Positions 50,715 through 60,051 of a stretch of DNA of 64,000 nucleotides are shown one piece after another. The stretch is taken from NCBI RefSeq assembly GCF_900129855.1, contig NZ_LT670819.1, positions 7,564,001 through 7,628,000 of the forward strand, given 5' to 3'. Source of the stretch: Streptomyces sp. 3214.6. Its GTDB lineage: Bacteria > Actinomycetota > Actinomycetes > Streptomycetales > Streptomycetaceae. The stretch's first letter is position 1. Every line of letters begins with the position of its first letter. The position numbers were made by a program, and so were the translations under genes. The notes below the pieces were generated by a model. That model was given only the letters and a program-made list of their open reading frames with translations. It was not told the origin of the DNA and ran no database searches.

Positions 50715-51767
50715 ATGGAGACCTTCGAGAGCCTCGTCCGCACCGAGTTCACCCCGAAGACCACATACCTGAACACGGCGAGCAACGGCCTGCTGCCCGC
50801 CCGCACCGTCGCCGCCCTGCACGAGGCGGCGCTGCTGCGGGCCGAGGGCAGGCCGCTGACTCCGCTGCACGAGGACGTGGAGGCCTGCCGGGCCGCGTAC
50901 GCCCGGCTGGCCGGCGTACCGGTCACCCGGGTGGCGCTGGGCGCATCGGTCGCCGCGCACACCGGCGTGATCGCCGCCTCGCTTCCCGCGGGCGCCGAAG
51001 TGCTCACCGCCGAGGACGACTTCACCTCCGTGCTCAACCCGTTCCACGTCCGCGGCGACCTCAAGGTGCGCGCCGTGCCGCTGGAGCGGATCGCCGAGTC
51101 CGTCCGCCCCGGCACGGCGCTGGTCGCGGTCAGCGCCGCGCAGTCCGCCGACGGCCGGATCGCCGACCTGCCCGCCCTGCGCGAGGCCGCCCGCGCGCAC
51201 GGGGCGCGCACCTACGTCGACTTCTCGCAGGCCGCCGGCTGGCTGCCGGCCGACGCCGACGCCCACGACTTCTCGGCCGCCGTCTCCTTCAAGTGGTTGC
51301 TCGGCCCGCACGGCGCGGCCTTCCTCGTGGTCCCGGAGGACTTCGGCGGGCTGTCGCCGATCCTCGCGGGCTGGGTCGCGGGCGAGGCACCCTGGGACAG
51401 CTGTTACGGCCCGGTGGCCGAACCCGCCCACTCGGCACGGCGGTTCGACCTGACGCACGCCCTGTTCACCTACGCAGGACTGCGCCGCTCCCTCGAACTG
51501 GTCGAGGAACTCGGCGTGACGGCGATCGGCGCCCACGACCGCGCCCTCGCCGACCGCTTCCGCACGGGACTCGCCGCCCTCGGTCACGAGCCGCTTCCCG
51601 CGCCCGGCTCCGCGATCGTCTCCGTGCCCGAACTGGGCTATCGGCAGCCCGAGTTGGACGCCGCCGGTATCCAGGTCTCCGACCGCTCCGGCAACCTGCG
51701 CGCCTCCTTCCACCTCTACAACACACCCGCCGACGTCGACCGCCTGCTGGACGCGCTGTCGCGCTGA
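50715..51767 (+). CDS. Class V aminotransferase fold PLP enzyme
   Basis: This 350-residue protein has the PLP lysine in AAVSFKWLLGPHGAAF near residue 200 and the cofactor Asp/Gln segment TYVDFSQAAGW near 180. It resembles cysteine desulfurase/kynureninase-like enzymes; the reaction is not known. The ATG at 50715 (METFESL) was chosen; an ATG at 50679 is in frame. Confidence 0.85.
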   Translation: METFESLVRTEFTPKTTYLNTASNGLLPARTVAALHEAALLRAEGRPLTPLHEDVEACRAAYARLAGVPVTRVALGASVAAHTGVIAASLPAGAEVLTAEDDFTSVLNPFHVRGDLKVRAVPLERIAESVRPGTALVAVSAAQSADGRIADLPALREAARAHGARTYVDFSQAAGWLPADADAHDFSAAVSFKWLLGPHGAAFLVVPEDFGGLSPILAGWVAGEAPWDSCYGPVAEPAHSARRFDLTHALFTYAGLRRSLELVEELGVTAIGAHDRALADRFRTGLAALGHEPLPAPGSAIVSVPELGYRQPELDAAGIQVSDRSGNLRASFHLYNTPADVDRLLDALSR

Positions 51768-51833
51768 CACCCCGGCCTGCACTGCCGGCCCGCAACTGCC
51801 CGGGTCGGCAGCCGCCGGGGTGTCGGCGGGTCG

Positions 51834-52730
51834 TCAGCGGACCGGAGTGAAATCCCTTGCTCCGATGAACTCCGGCCGCCGTATCGGAGCCGCGAACGGC
51901 TCCACGGCCGTGTTCTCCACGCTGTTGAACACGACGAACACGTTGCTGCGCGGGAACGGCGTGATGTTGTCGCCGGACCCGTGCATGGCGTTGCAGTCGA
52001 ACCAGGTCGCCGAACCGGCCTTCCCGGTGAACAGCTTGATGCCGTAGTCGCTCGCCATCGCGGTCAGCGCCTCGTCGGACGGCGTGCCCGCGTCCTGCAT
52101 CTGCAGCGACTTCTTGTAGTTGTCCTCGGGCGTGGCCCCGGCACAGCCGAGGAACGTCCGGTGCGAGCCCGGCATGATCATGAGCCCGCCGTTGGTGGCG
52201 TAGTTCTCGGTCAGCGCGATCGAGACGGACACCGTCCGCATGTTCGGCAGACCGTCCTCGGCGTGCCAGGTCTCGAAGTCCGAGTGCCAGTAGAAGCCCC
52301 CGGCCCCGAAGCCCGGCTTGACGTTGATCCGCGACTGGTGGACGTACACGTCCGAGCCGAGGATCTGCCGCGCCCGCCCGACGACCCGCTCGTCGCGCAC
52401 CAGGGCGGCGAACACCGGGCTCAGCCTGTGCACCTCGAAGACGGACCGGATCTCCTTGGACCGCGGCTCGACGATCGAGCGCTCGTCGGCGCGGATCTCC
52501 GGGTCGGCGACGAGCCGCTCCAGCTCCCGCCGGCAGACGGCCGCCTCGTCGTCGCTGATCAGCTGGTCGACGGAGAGGAAGCCGTCGCGCTCGTACGCCT
52601 GGAGGTCGGCCGTCGCGATCGGGCCGGGGGCGTCGGGGGAGCCCCAGACGACGGGGTCCTGGCGGGGCACGGACACCTCGGTGGTGCCACGGGTGGGATA
52701 CAGATCGGTGAGCGTGGTCACGGTGCTCAC
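51834..52730 (-). CDS. ectD: Ectoine hydroxylase
   Basis: This 298-residue 2-oxoglutarate/iron dioxygenase has the EctD signature FYWHSDFETWHAEDGLP with the H-x-D iron ligands (near residues 145-147) and the distal His in NAMHGSGDN (near 247). It hydroxylates ectoine to 5-hydroxyectoine using oxygen and 2-oxoglutarate. The GTG start overlaps the ectC stop (GTGA), making it the last gene of ectABCD. Confidence 0.96.
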   Translation of the reverse strand: MSTVTTLTDLYPTRGTTEVSVPRQDPVVWGSPDAPGPIATADLQAYERDGFLSVDQLISDDEAAVCRRELERLVADPEIRADERSIVEPRSKEIRSVFEVHRLSPVFAALVRDERVVGRARQILGSDVYVHQSRINVKPGFGAGGFYWHSDFETWHAEDGLPNMRTVSVSIALTENYATNGGLMIMPGSHRTFLGCAGATPEDNYKKSLQMQDAGTPSDEALTAMASDYGIKLFTGKAGSATWFDCNAMHGSGDNITPFPRSNVFVVFNSVENTAVEPFAAPIRRPEFIGARDFTPVR

Positions 52731-53131
52731 ACCTCCTCGGGCTCGGTCAGCAGGGGGTAGACGCCGTTCTCGTCGTGGTCCTCCCGTCCGGTCACGGGCG
52801 GGTTGAACACGCAGAGGCAGCGGAAGTCCTCCTTGACGCGCAGCGTGTGCCGCTCATGTCCGTCGAGGAGGTACATGGTTCCGGGCGTGATGCTGTGCGT
52901 CCGCCCGGTCTCGTGGTCGGTCAGCTCGGCCTCGCCCTCGACGCAGACGACGGCCTCGATGTGGTTCGCGTACCACATCGACGTCTCGGTGCCCGCGTAC
53001 AGAATCGTTTCGTGCAGCGAGAACCCGACTCGTTCCCGGGCGAGGACGATGCGTTTGCTCTCCCAGGTGCCGGACGCCGCCCGTACATGCCGGTCGGTGC
53101 CTTCGATGTCCTTGAACGAACGGACGATCAC
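52727..53131 (-). CDS. ectC: Ectoine synthase
   Basis: This 134-residue cupin-fold enzyme cyclises N-gamma-acetyl-diaminobutyrate to ectoine. The family segments SFSLHETILYAGTETSMWYANHIEAVVCVEG and DGHERHTLR are visible (first read as GFSLHET). GTG start; overlaps ectD. The gap to ectB is 75 bp. Confidence 0.96.
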   Translation of the reverse strand: MIVRSFKDIEGTDRHVRAASGTWESKRIVLARERVGFSLHETILYAGTETSMWYANHIEAVVCVEGEAELTDHETGRTHSITPGTMYLLDGHERHTLRVKEDFRCLCVFNPPVTGREDHDENGVYPLLTEPEEV

Positions 53132-53206
53132 GGTGGTGCGATGCCTCCTAGGTAGGGGGGAACGGGGAGATCGTGGGTGTGCGGGGTTGGTGGGTTTCCG
53201 CGGGTG

Positions 53207-54478
53207 TCAGACGGTTTCCCGGACGGCGCGGGCGACGACGCTCATGCCCTCGTCCAGCTCCTCGGGGGTGATGGTCAGGGCCGGCAGCAGCTTGACGACC
53301 TCGCTCTCCGGGCCCGACGTCTCGATCAGCAGCCCGAGCTCGAAGGCGCGTCGCGCGACCCGCCCGGCCCTCGCCTTCTCGTGGAACTCCAGGCCCCACA
53401 CGAGTCCACGACCCCGGTACTCCCTGACGTCGGCGAGGTTCTCCTCGGTGATCGAGATGAGTGCCTGCTCGATCTGCTCGCCCCGCGCCCGGGTCTGCTT
53501 CTCCATCGCGGACCCGTCGGCCCAGTACGTCTCCAGGGCGGCCGTGGCGGTGACGAACGCCGGGTTGTTGCCGCGGAAGGTGCCGTTGTGCTCGCCCGGC
53601 TCCCAGATGTCCAGTTCGGGCCTGAACAGGCACAGCGACATCGGCAGCCCGTATCCGCTGATGGACTTGGACAGGGTGACGATGTCGGGGGTGACCCCGG
53701 CCTCCTCGAAGGAGAAGAAGGCCCCGGTGCGCCCGCATCCCATCTGGATGTCGTCGACGATCAGCAGCATGTCCTGCCGTTCGCACAGTTCCTTGAGCGC
53801 CCGCAGCCACTCCGGACGTGCGACGTTGATGCCGCCCTCGCCCTGCACGGTCTCGACGATCACGGCGGCGGGCTTGTTCAGCCCGGACCCCTGGTCCTCC
53901 AGGAGCCGCTCGAACCAGAGGAAGTCCGGGACGGTCCCCTCGAAGTAGTTGTCGAACGGCATGGGCGTGCCGTGCACCAGCGGGATCCCGGCCCCGGCCC
54001 GCTTGAAGGCGTTGCCGGTGACGGCGAGCGAGCCGAGCGACATTCCGTGGAAGGCGTTGGTGAACGACACGATGGCCTCGCGCCCCTTCACCTTCCGCGC
54101 CAGTTTCAGCGCGGACTCCACGGCGTTGGTGCCGGTCGGGCCCGGGAACATCACCTTGTAGTGCAGGTCGCGCGGGCGCAGCACCAGATCCTGGAAGGTC
54201 TGCAGGAAGGTCCGCTTGGCGACGGTGGACATGTCGAGCCCGTGCGTGACGCCGTCCCGCATCAGATAGTCGACCAACGCCCGTTTCAGTACGGGGTTGT
54301 TATGGCCGTAGTTCAGTGACCCGGCGCCGGCGAAGAAGTCCAGGTACCGGTGGCCGTCCTCGTCGTACATGCAGCTGCCCTGCGCACGGTCGAAGACGGC
54401 GGGCCAGCCGCGGCAGTAGCTGCGTACCTCGGACTCGAGGGTCTCGAAGACACTGAGGTCGGGCTGGGTGATGGTCAC
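53207..54478 (-). CDS. ectB: Diaminobutyrate--2-oxoglutarate aminotransferase
   Basis: This 423-residue class III aminotransferase has the PLP lysine in VTLSKSISGYGLP near residue 268 and the cofactor-binding MFPGPTGTNAVESALKLAR. It makes L-2,4-diaminobutyrate from aspartate semialdehyde for ectoine synthesis. The GTG at 54478 has AAGGAG 9 bp upstream; the frame is open further upstream, past the ectA stop, but that part is not used. Confidence 0.96.
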   Translation of the reverse strand: MTITQPDLSVFETLESEVRSYCRGWPAVFDRAQGSCMYDEDGHRYLDFFAGAGSLNYGHNNPVLKRALVDYLMRDGVTHGLDMSTVAKRTFLQTFQDLVLRPRDLHYKVMFPGPTGTNAVESALKLARKVKGREAIVSFTNAFHGMSLGSLAVTGNAFKRAGAGIPLVHGTPMPFDNYFEGTVPDFLWFERLLEDQGSGLNKPAAVIVETVQGEGGINVARPEWLRALKELCERQDMLLIVDDIQMGCGRTGAFFSFEEAGVTPDIVTLSKSISGYGLPMSLCLFRPELDIWEPGEHNGTFRGNNPAFVTATAALETYWADGSAMEKQTRARGEQIEQALISITEENLADVREYRGRGLVWGLEFHEKARAGRVARRAFELGLLIETSGPESEVVKLLPALTITPEELDEGMSVVARAVRETV

Positions 54479-54572
54479 GACGAAACACTCCTTGGTGTGG
54501 GGGTGGGAAGGAGAGAGGGCGTGGGGGGAAAGCGGTGGGGGAAGGCCGTGAGGGGAGTGGGGAGGGGGCCGG

Positions 54573-55097
54573 TCACAGGGTGCTGGGGGAGAGGGGCCCG
54601 ATGCGGTAGAGCACTTCGGGGTCGTGCGGGCCGTCGGGGAACAGCCCGGCGCCGAACAGCACCTCGCGGGTGACGGCCGCACCGTGCCGGTCGGCGAACG
54701 AGGTGAACAGCCGCTCGGACGCGGTGTTGCCGGGCGTGATCGTGGTCTCGACGGTGGTGAGCGGCCGTTCGGCCGCGACCCGCGCGGTCAGTCCGTCCAG
54801 CAGCGCGGCGGCGAGGCCGTGACCGCGGTACGCGGCGTCGACCGCAACCTGCCAGACCAGCAGGGTCCCCGGGTTCTCGGGCCGTACGTACCCGGTGACG
54901 AACCCGACCGGTTCGCCGCCGTTCCCGCCCTCCGCCCGCACCACCGCCGAGGTGGCGGCGAAGTCGCGGCACCACAGCAGATAGCTGTAGGAGGAGTTCA
55001 GATCGAGCGTTCCGGATTCCTTTGCGATACGCCAGAGCGCGGCCCCGTCCGCCACCGACGGACGGTCGATACGTAGGTCTGCTTGTGCGGCAGTCAT
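54573..55097 (-). CDS. ectA: L-2,4-diaminobutyrate acetyltransferase
   Basis: This 174-residue GNAT enzyme acetylates diaminobutyrate, the second step of ectoine synthesis. It shows LDLNSSYSYLLWCRDFAATSAV, typical of EctA, and the acetyl-CoA loop YRGHGLAAALLDGL. First gene of ectABCD; the operon makes the osmolyte ectoine and hydroxyectoine under salt or heat stress. The upstream 280 bp must contain the osmo-regulated promoter. Confidence 0.96.
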   Translation of the reverse strand: MTAAQADLRIDRPSVADGAALWRIAKESGTLDLNSSYSYLLWCRDFAATSAVVRAEGGNGGEPVGFVTGYVRPENPGTLLVWQVAVDAAYRGHGLAAALLDGLTARVAAERPLTTVETTITPGNTASERLFTSFADRHGAAVTREVLFGAGLFPDGPHDPEVLYRIGPLSPSTL

Positions 55098-55377
55098 GCG
55101 GATTGAACTTACCCAGGGAAATTCAATAACGCATGGAGGGGCCGTGGTGATTCCGTGATGCTGCATGGGCGGTTGACCGATATGCCCCTTATCCACCCAC
55201 GCAAACTGCGCATATCACCCCTGTTGTGCAATGCGTCACGCGATCGTAACCGGCCGGAAATTCCCTGCGTTTAGCCGCATGGAATCCGGGCAGAAGACTC
55301 AGGCAAGCTATCCTCGCAAAGAAACTCCGGCAAAATTCGGGGAGAATTCCCGAATCGCCGCTTCGCCGCTGTTGGAT
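55098..55377. other. Intergenic region upstream of ectA
   Basis: These 280 bp are more AT-rich than the rest. They contain the ectA promoter on the minus strand, whose boxes I cannot fix, and the DinB terminator near 55335-55355. No gene seen. Confidence 0.6.
55335..55355 (-). terminator. Terminator after the DinB gene
   Basis: ATTCGGG (55335-55341) pairs with CCCGAAT (55349-55355) around a 7-nt loop; on the minus strand a TTTTG stretch follows. It lies 22 bp after the DinB stop. Confidence 0.65.
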
Positions 55378-55905
55378 TCAGGCTCCGGTAACCCCGTCGA
55401 TACGCTCCCGGAGAATGTCCGCGTGCCCGTTGTGCCGGGCGTACTCCTCGATCATGTGGATGATCGCCCAGCGCAGGCTGATCTCGAGGCCGGCCATCGG
55501 GCCGTCGGGGATCCGCCCGGTGTCCTCCAGCGACCGTCCGGCGATCAGCTCGCGCCCCCGCGCGATCTCCCGCCGCCAGACCGCCAGCGCCTCGTCGAGC
55601 CCCCGCGAGGCATCCAGGGCGTACCCGCTCTCCTCCTCGAAGACCGGCGGCACGTCCAGCCCGGCGAACGCCCGCTGGAACCAGTTGCGTTCGACTTCGG
55701 CGAGATGCTGAACCAGTCCGAGCAAGGTCAACTCGGACGGTGCGGCGGCCTGCTGCCGCACCTGCGCGTCGTCCAGCCCCGCGCACTTCAACTCGAGCGT
55801 GGCCCGGTGAAACGCCAGCCAGCTCTCCAGCATGGGGAGTTCATCACCGGTCAGGAGCGGGACGGGGCGGCCGTCGGGGAGGGTCCGGGGCGTGTCGGCA
55901 GTCAT
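55378..55905 (-). CDS. DinB family protein (DUF664)
   Basis: This 175-residue protein has the DinB four-helix fold: LLGLVQHLAEVERNWFQRAF with a metal-ligand His near residue 65, and WAIIHMIEEYARHNGHADILRE with two more His residues near the C-terminus. These proteins bind a metal and include thiol-dependent enzymes; the role is not known. Confidence 0.87.
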   Translation of the reverse strand: MTADTPRTLPDGRPVPLLTGDELPMLESWLAFHRATLELKCAGLDDAQVRQQAAAPSELTLLGLVQHLAEVERNWFQRAFAGLDVPPVFEEESGYALDASRGLDEALAVWRREIARGRELIAGRSLEDTGRIPDGPMAGLEISLRWAIIHMIEEYARHNGHADILRERIDGVTGA

Positions 55906-55988
55906 GCGGCGAGTCTGCCAGGGGCCACTGACAACGCCCGGCCGACGAACGGGGCGTTGGGCCGGCCCGCGCGGGCCGGAACCCGCGC

Positions 55989-57110
55989 CTACCGCCAGGC
56001 GGCCTCGACGCCCCGCCGGGCCGCTTCCGGATCCACGGTCAGCCCCTTCTCCGCCAGCGCGGTGCCCAGTGCCGTCAGGCACGCCCGCACCACGTCCACG
56101 GTCGCGTCGCCCCCGTAGTGGTTGACCCGGATCATCTCCTTGGCCAGGGCGCCGCCGCCCGCGGCCAGCGGGAGCGCCGGGTCGCTCTCCAGGGCCCGGG
56201 TCACCAGCTCCGACGCCACCACGCCCGGCGGGACGCGCAGCGTCGTGGCGACCGGGGCCGCCTCCGTCGCGTCGTACACGTACGGCTCAAGGCCGCCGCC
56301 CAGTGCCAGCACGCCCGCGCGGGTGGCCGACGCGGCGAAGGCGTGGCGGGCCATCACCGTCGTCAGGCCCTCCGTCTCGATCCGTTCGACGCAGGCCTCC
56401 AGGGCCAGCATCTCCAGCTGGGCCGGGGCGTGCAGCAGGGTCTTGCGGCCGCCGTCGATCCAGCGCTGCTTCCAGTCCAACAGGGACAGATAGGAGCGGC
56501 GCGGGGCCTTCGGGTTCGCGGACATCCGGGCCCACGCCCGCTCGCTCACCGACACCGCCGACACGCCCGCCGGGCCGCCCATCGCCTTCTGCGCGCCGAT
56601 CACGCACAGGTCCACGCCCCACGCGTCCGGCAGCACCGGCTCCGCGCCGATCGAGGCAACCGCGTCCAGGTAGAACAGCGCGCCGTGCTCCCGCACCACC
56701 TCGCCGATCTCCGCGACCGGGTTGGTGTTGCCGGTCGCCGCCTCCGCGTGCACCAGGGAGACGAAGTCGATCTCCGGGTGCTCGGCGAACGCCTCCCGGA
56801 TCTGCGCGGCCGTCACCGCCGTGTGGAAGGGCACCGCCAGGTCGATCACCCTCGCGCCGCAGTCCCGCAGCCAGTCGCCGAAGGTCTGCCCGTACGGGCC
56901 GGTGATCACGTTGAGGGCCGTGGTGCCCGGTCCGGCCGTGGCGCGGATCGCGCCCTCCAACGGCAGCAGCGCCTCGCCCTGCATGATCACGACGTCCTGC
57001 CGGGTGTCCAGCAGCCGGGCCACCCGGTCCTCGATCGAGGCGAAGTGCGCGGCGCTCAGCGGGGCGAGATCCAGGAACGGGTGGGTCACGGGGGTGCTCT
57101 CTTCACTCAC
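55989..57110 (-). CDS. Alanine--glyoxylate/serine aminotransferase-like PLP enzyme
   Basis: This 373-residue class V aminotransferase has the Schiff-base lysine in VIGAQKAMGGPAGVSAVSVS near residue 185 and the VITGPYGQTFGDWLR cofactor region near 75. The YLDAVASIGAEP segment is typical of alanine-glyoxylate aminotransferases. Substrate not known. GTG start. It is divergent from an amino-acid ABC importer, which may be functionally related. Confidence 0.87.
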   Translation of the reverse strand: MSEESTPVTHPFLDLAPLSAAHFASIEDRVARLLDTRQDVVIMQGEALLPLEGAIRATAGPGTTALNVITGPYGQTFGDWLRDCGARVIDLAVPFHTAVTAAQIREAFAEHPEIDFVSLVHAEAATGNTNPVAEIGEVVREHGALFYLDAVASIGAEPVLPDAWGVDLCVIGAQKAMGGPAGVSAVSVSERAWARMSANPKAPRRSYLSLLDWKQRWIDGGRKTLLHAPAQLEMLALEACVERIETEGLTTVMARHAFAASATRAGVLALGGGLEPYVYDATEAAPVATTLRVPPGVVASELVTRALESDPALPLAAGGGALAKEMIRVNHYGGDATVDVVRACLTALGTALAEKGLTVDPEAARRGVEAAWR

Positions 57111-57194
57111 GGGGTAGAGGTGACGAGGGTAACCGGCGCCCGCCTTGCCCTCTCTACTGCCGAGTTCTTAGGTCGGGCGGCCCTGTAGCCATCG

Positions 57195-57229
57195 GTTTGG
57201 TTTGAGATACCCAAACTTCTCCTTATAAT
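57195..57229 (+). promoter_or_regulatory. Promoter with overlapping inverted repeat ahead of amino-acid ABC operon
   Basis: TTGAGA (57202-57207) and TATAAT (57224-57229) are 16 bp apart, an excellent consensus promoter. GTTTGG (57195-57200) and CCAAAC (57211-57216) form an inverted repeat flanking the -35 box, a likely operator. Confidence 0.7.
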
Positions 57230-57263
57230 CGGAACCCATAGTTCTCTTACAGGAAGGCCCGCC

Positions 57264-58151
57264 GTGATCACCCTCCCCCGGCGCCGGATCCGTCTCCAGG
57301 CCGCCGTCACCGCGACGGCCGGGCTGATGCTCGTGGCTGCCTGCACCTCCACGGACGACGGTGGCAGCGGCTCCAAGACCGCCGCCGGCGGGGTCGAGCT
57401 CGTCAAGGCGGGCCAGCTCACCACCTGCACCCACCTGCCCTACCCGCCCTTCCAGTCGGAGATCGACGGCAAGGTGCAGGGCTTCGACGTGTCCCTGATC
57501 GACCTGGTCGCCAAGGACCTGGGCGTGAAGCAGGAGATCGTCGACACGCCGTTCGAGAACTTCAAGACCGGCGCCTTCCTGAACTCCGGCCAGTGCGACC
57601 TGGCCGCGGCCGGCATGACCATCACCGAGGAGCGCAAGAAGAACGTCGACTTCTCCGACCCCTACTTCGACGCCACCCAGGCCGTCCTGGTCGACAAGGG
57701 CGTGGGCGTCACCTCGCTCGCCGACGTCAAGTCCAAGGGCCTCAAGCTCGGCGCCCAGGCGCAGACCACCGGCGAGGACTACGCCCAGAAGCAGGGCTTC
57801 GACCCGGTCTCCTTCGAGTCCTCCGACGCCGTCCTCAACGGTCTGCGCACCGGCCAGGTGAAGGCCGTCATCATCGACTACCCGGTCGTCCAGGGCTGGC
57901 TGAAGGACAAGGCCAACGCCGACGCCTTCAAGGTCGTCGACAACCTCAACACCGGTGAGCAGTACGGCTTCACGGTGAAGAAGGGCAACGCCAAGCTGCT
58001 GGCCGCCGTCAACAAGGCGCTGGCGGACGCGAAGGCCGACGGGACCTACAAGAAGCTGTACGAGCAGTGGATCGGCCCCTACGACGCGTCGGCCGCGTCC
58101 CCCGCCGCTTCGGCCTCCCCTTCGGCCTCCCCTTCGGCCTCGGCCTCCTGA
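57264..58151 (+). CDS. Amino-acid ABC transporter substrate-binding lipoprotein
   Basis: This 295-residue family 3 binding protein has a lipoprotein signal (Cys27 in LVAACTS) and typical THLPYPPFQSEIDGKVQGFDVSLIDLV and GGMTITEERKKNVDFSDPYFDATQAV-like blocks (read here as AAGMTITEERKK). The C-terminal tail is an Ala/Ser/Pro repeat. It delivers a polar amino acid to the permease that follows at 4 bp. Confidence 0.92.
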   Translation: MITLPRRRIRLQAAVTATAGLMLVAACTSTDDGGSGSKTAAGGVELVKAGQLTTCTHLPYPPFQSEIDGKVQGFDVSLIDLVAKDLGVKQEIVDTPFENFKTGAFLNSGQCDLAAAGMTITEERKKNVDFSDPYFDATQAVLVDKGVGVTSLADVKSKGLKLGAQAQTTGEDYAQKQGFDPVSFESSDAVLNGLRTGQVKAVIIDYPVVQGWLKDKANADAFKVVDNLNTGEQYGFTVKKGNAKLLAAVNKALADAKADGTYKKLYEQWIGPYDASAASPAASASPSASPSASAS

Positions 58152-58154
58152 CCC

Positions 58155-58988
58155 ATGGCTGATACGGACGTACGACTCCAGCCGAGGAAAAAGGGCCTGA
58201 CCCGGCGCCAGAAGCGCAGCCTGTCGCGTGGCGTGCAGTACGCGGTGTTCGTCGCGGCGGTGATCGTCTTCGCGGTCACCGCCGACTGGGGCCGGCTGAA
58301 GAACCAGTTCGCCCAGTGGGACATCGCCAAGGAGATGTTCCCCGACGTCATCACGCTCGCGCTGAAGAACACCGTGCTGTACACGCTGTCCGGGTTCGCG
58401 CTCGGGCTGGTGCTCGGTCTCGTCATCGCGCTGATGCGGCTGTCGTCGGTCGGCCCGTACCGCTGGGTCGCCGCCGTCTACATCGAGATCTTCCGGGGTC
58501 TGCCCGCCCTGCTGATCTTCGTCTTCATCGGCGTGGCCGTCCCGCTGGCCTTCCCCGGCACGGAGATCATCGGCGGCACCTACGGCAAGGCGGCCCTCGG
58601 GCTCGGCGTGATCGGCGCCGCCTACATGGCGGAGACGTTCCGGGCCGGCATCCAGGCCGTGCCCAAGGGGCAGATGGAGGCCGCCCGCTCGCTGGGCTTC
58701 TCGCCCGCGCGCGCGATGGTCTCGATCATCATCCCGCAGGCGTTCCGGATCATCCTTCCGCCGCTCACCAACGAGCTGATCATGCTCTTCAAGGACTCCT
58801 CCCTGGTCCTGATCCTCGGCGTGACGCTGGAGGAGCGCGAACTGTCCAAGTTCGGCCGCGACCTGGCCAGCACGACCGCCAACTCCACGCCGATCCTGGT
58901 CGCCGGCCTCTGCTATCTGCTGGTGACCATCCCGCTCGGCTTCGTCGTGCGCCGTATGGAGGCGAAGGCCCAGGAGGCCGTGAAATGA
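58155..58988 (+). CDS. Amino-acid ABC transporter permease
   Basis: This 277-residue permease of the HisM/GlnP type has about five membrane segments and the EAA loop MEAARSLGFSPARAMVSIIIPQAFRIILPPL. It overlaps the ATPase gene by ATGA. A single permease gene implies a homodimer channel. Confidence 0.93.
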   Translation: MADTDVRLQPRKKGLTRRQKRSLSRGVQYAVFVAAVIVFAVTADWGRLKNQFAQWDIAKEMFPDVITLALKNTVLYTLSGFALGLVLGLVIALMRLSSVGPYRWVAAVYIEIFRGLPALLIFVFIGVAVPLAFPGTEIIGGTYGKAALGLGVIGAAYMAETFRAGIQAVPKGQMEAARSLGFSPARAMVSIIIPQAFRIILPPLTNELIMLFKDSSLVLILGVTLEERELSKFGRDLASTTANSTPILVAGLCYLLVTIPLGFVVRRMEAKAQEAVK

Positions 58989-59779
58989 GCCGACCCGAGA
59001 TCGACGTACGCGGGCTGCACAAGTCCTTCGGCGACAACGAGGTGCTGCGCGGCATCGACCTGGAGATCGGCCAGGGCGAGGTCGTCTGCGTGATCGGCCC
59101 GTCCGGCTCGGGCAAGTCGACGCTGCTGCGCTGCGTGAACCTGCTGGAGGAGCCGACCAAGGGCCAGGTCTTCGTCGGCGGCACCGAGCTCACCGACCCC
59201 GATGTCGACATCGACGCCGTACGCCGTCGTATCGGCATGGTCTTCCAGCAGTTCAACCTCTTCCCGCACCTGTCGGTGACCGAGAACCTCACGCTGCCGC
59301 AGCGCCGCGTGCTCGGGCGCGGCAAGGCGGAGGCGGCGAAGGTGGCCGCCGAGAACCTGGAGCGGGTGGGGCTGTCGGAGAAGGCGACGGCCTACCCCGC
59401 CTCCCTCTCCGGCGGCCAGCAGCAGCGCGTCGCGATCGCCCGCGCCCTCGCCATGGGGCCCGAGGTGATGCTCTTCGACGAGCCGACGTCGGCGCTCGAC
59501 CCGGAGCTCGTGGGGGACGTCCTCGCCGTCATGCGCATGCTCGCGAACGAGGGCATGACGATGATGGTGGTGACCCACGAGATGACCTTCGCCCGGGAGG
59601 TCGCCGACCGGGTCGTCTTCATGGACGGCGGTGTGATCGTCGAGGACGGCGCCCCGGCCGATGTCATCGGCAACCCGAGCCACGAGCGCACCCGCCACTT
59701 CCTCTCCCGCCTCCTCGACCCGGCGATGGCGCAGGTGGAGGAGGAGACCTCGGACCAGGTGGGCGGCCCGGAGAAGTAG
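58985..59779 (+). CDS. Amino-acid ABC transporter ATP-binding protein
   Basis: This 264-residue ATPase has Walker A GPSGSGKST, Q-loop VFQQFNLFPHL, signature LSGGQQQR, Walker B VMLFDEPTSALDPE and H-loop VVTHEM. It powers the GlnQ-type importer encoded upstream. The IS605-type element starts about 20 bp after its stop. Confidence 0.96.
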   Translation: MSRPEIDVRGLHKSFGDNEVLRGIDLEIGQGEVVCVIGPSGSGKSTLLRCVNLLEEPTKGQVFVGGTELTDPDVDIDAVRRRIGMVFQQFNLFPHLSVTENLTLPQRRVLGRGKAEAAKVAAENLERVGLSEKATAYPASLSGGQQQRVAIARALAMGPEVMLFDEPTSALDPELVGDVLAVMRMLANEGMTMMVVTHEMTFAREVADRVVFMDGGVIVEDGAPADVIGNPSHERTRHFLSRLLDPAMAQVEEETSDQVGGPEK

Positions 59780-59802
59780 TTCACCTGGTTCTTGCGAGGA
59801 GG

Positions 59803-59822
59803 CCCAGGCGTTCACGCCGGGG
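59803..59822. other. Left-end hairpin of the IS605-type element
   Basis: CCC-A-GGCG-TTCA-CGCC-G-GGG folds into a 7-bp stem with one A/G mismatch. It is probably the site recognised by TnpA at the left end. Confidence 0.55.
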
Positions 59823-60051
59823 AGGAATCGCATCCGGGTATTGCGACGCGGAGCGTCGCCGCATCCGGTTCAGGGCGCGGAGCGCCCGTGCCGCTGTCGG
59901 TGTCGCCGGGGTGATGCGAACGCGTGTGCCGGTGATCGCTGGTCGGGGTGGTGGCTGCGGGATCGAGGGACGTGTGTGCGGCGGTCGTACGTATGGTCCT
60001 TCGAAGGGTTCGGGACGGCACAGTGTCCTGGCCGGGCTGTGAGGGGGCGAG

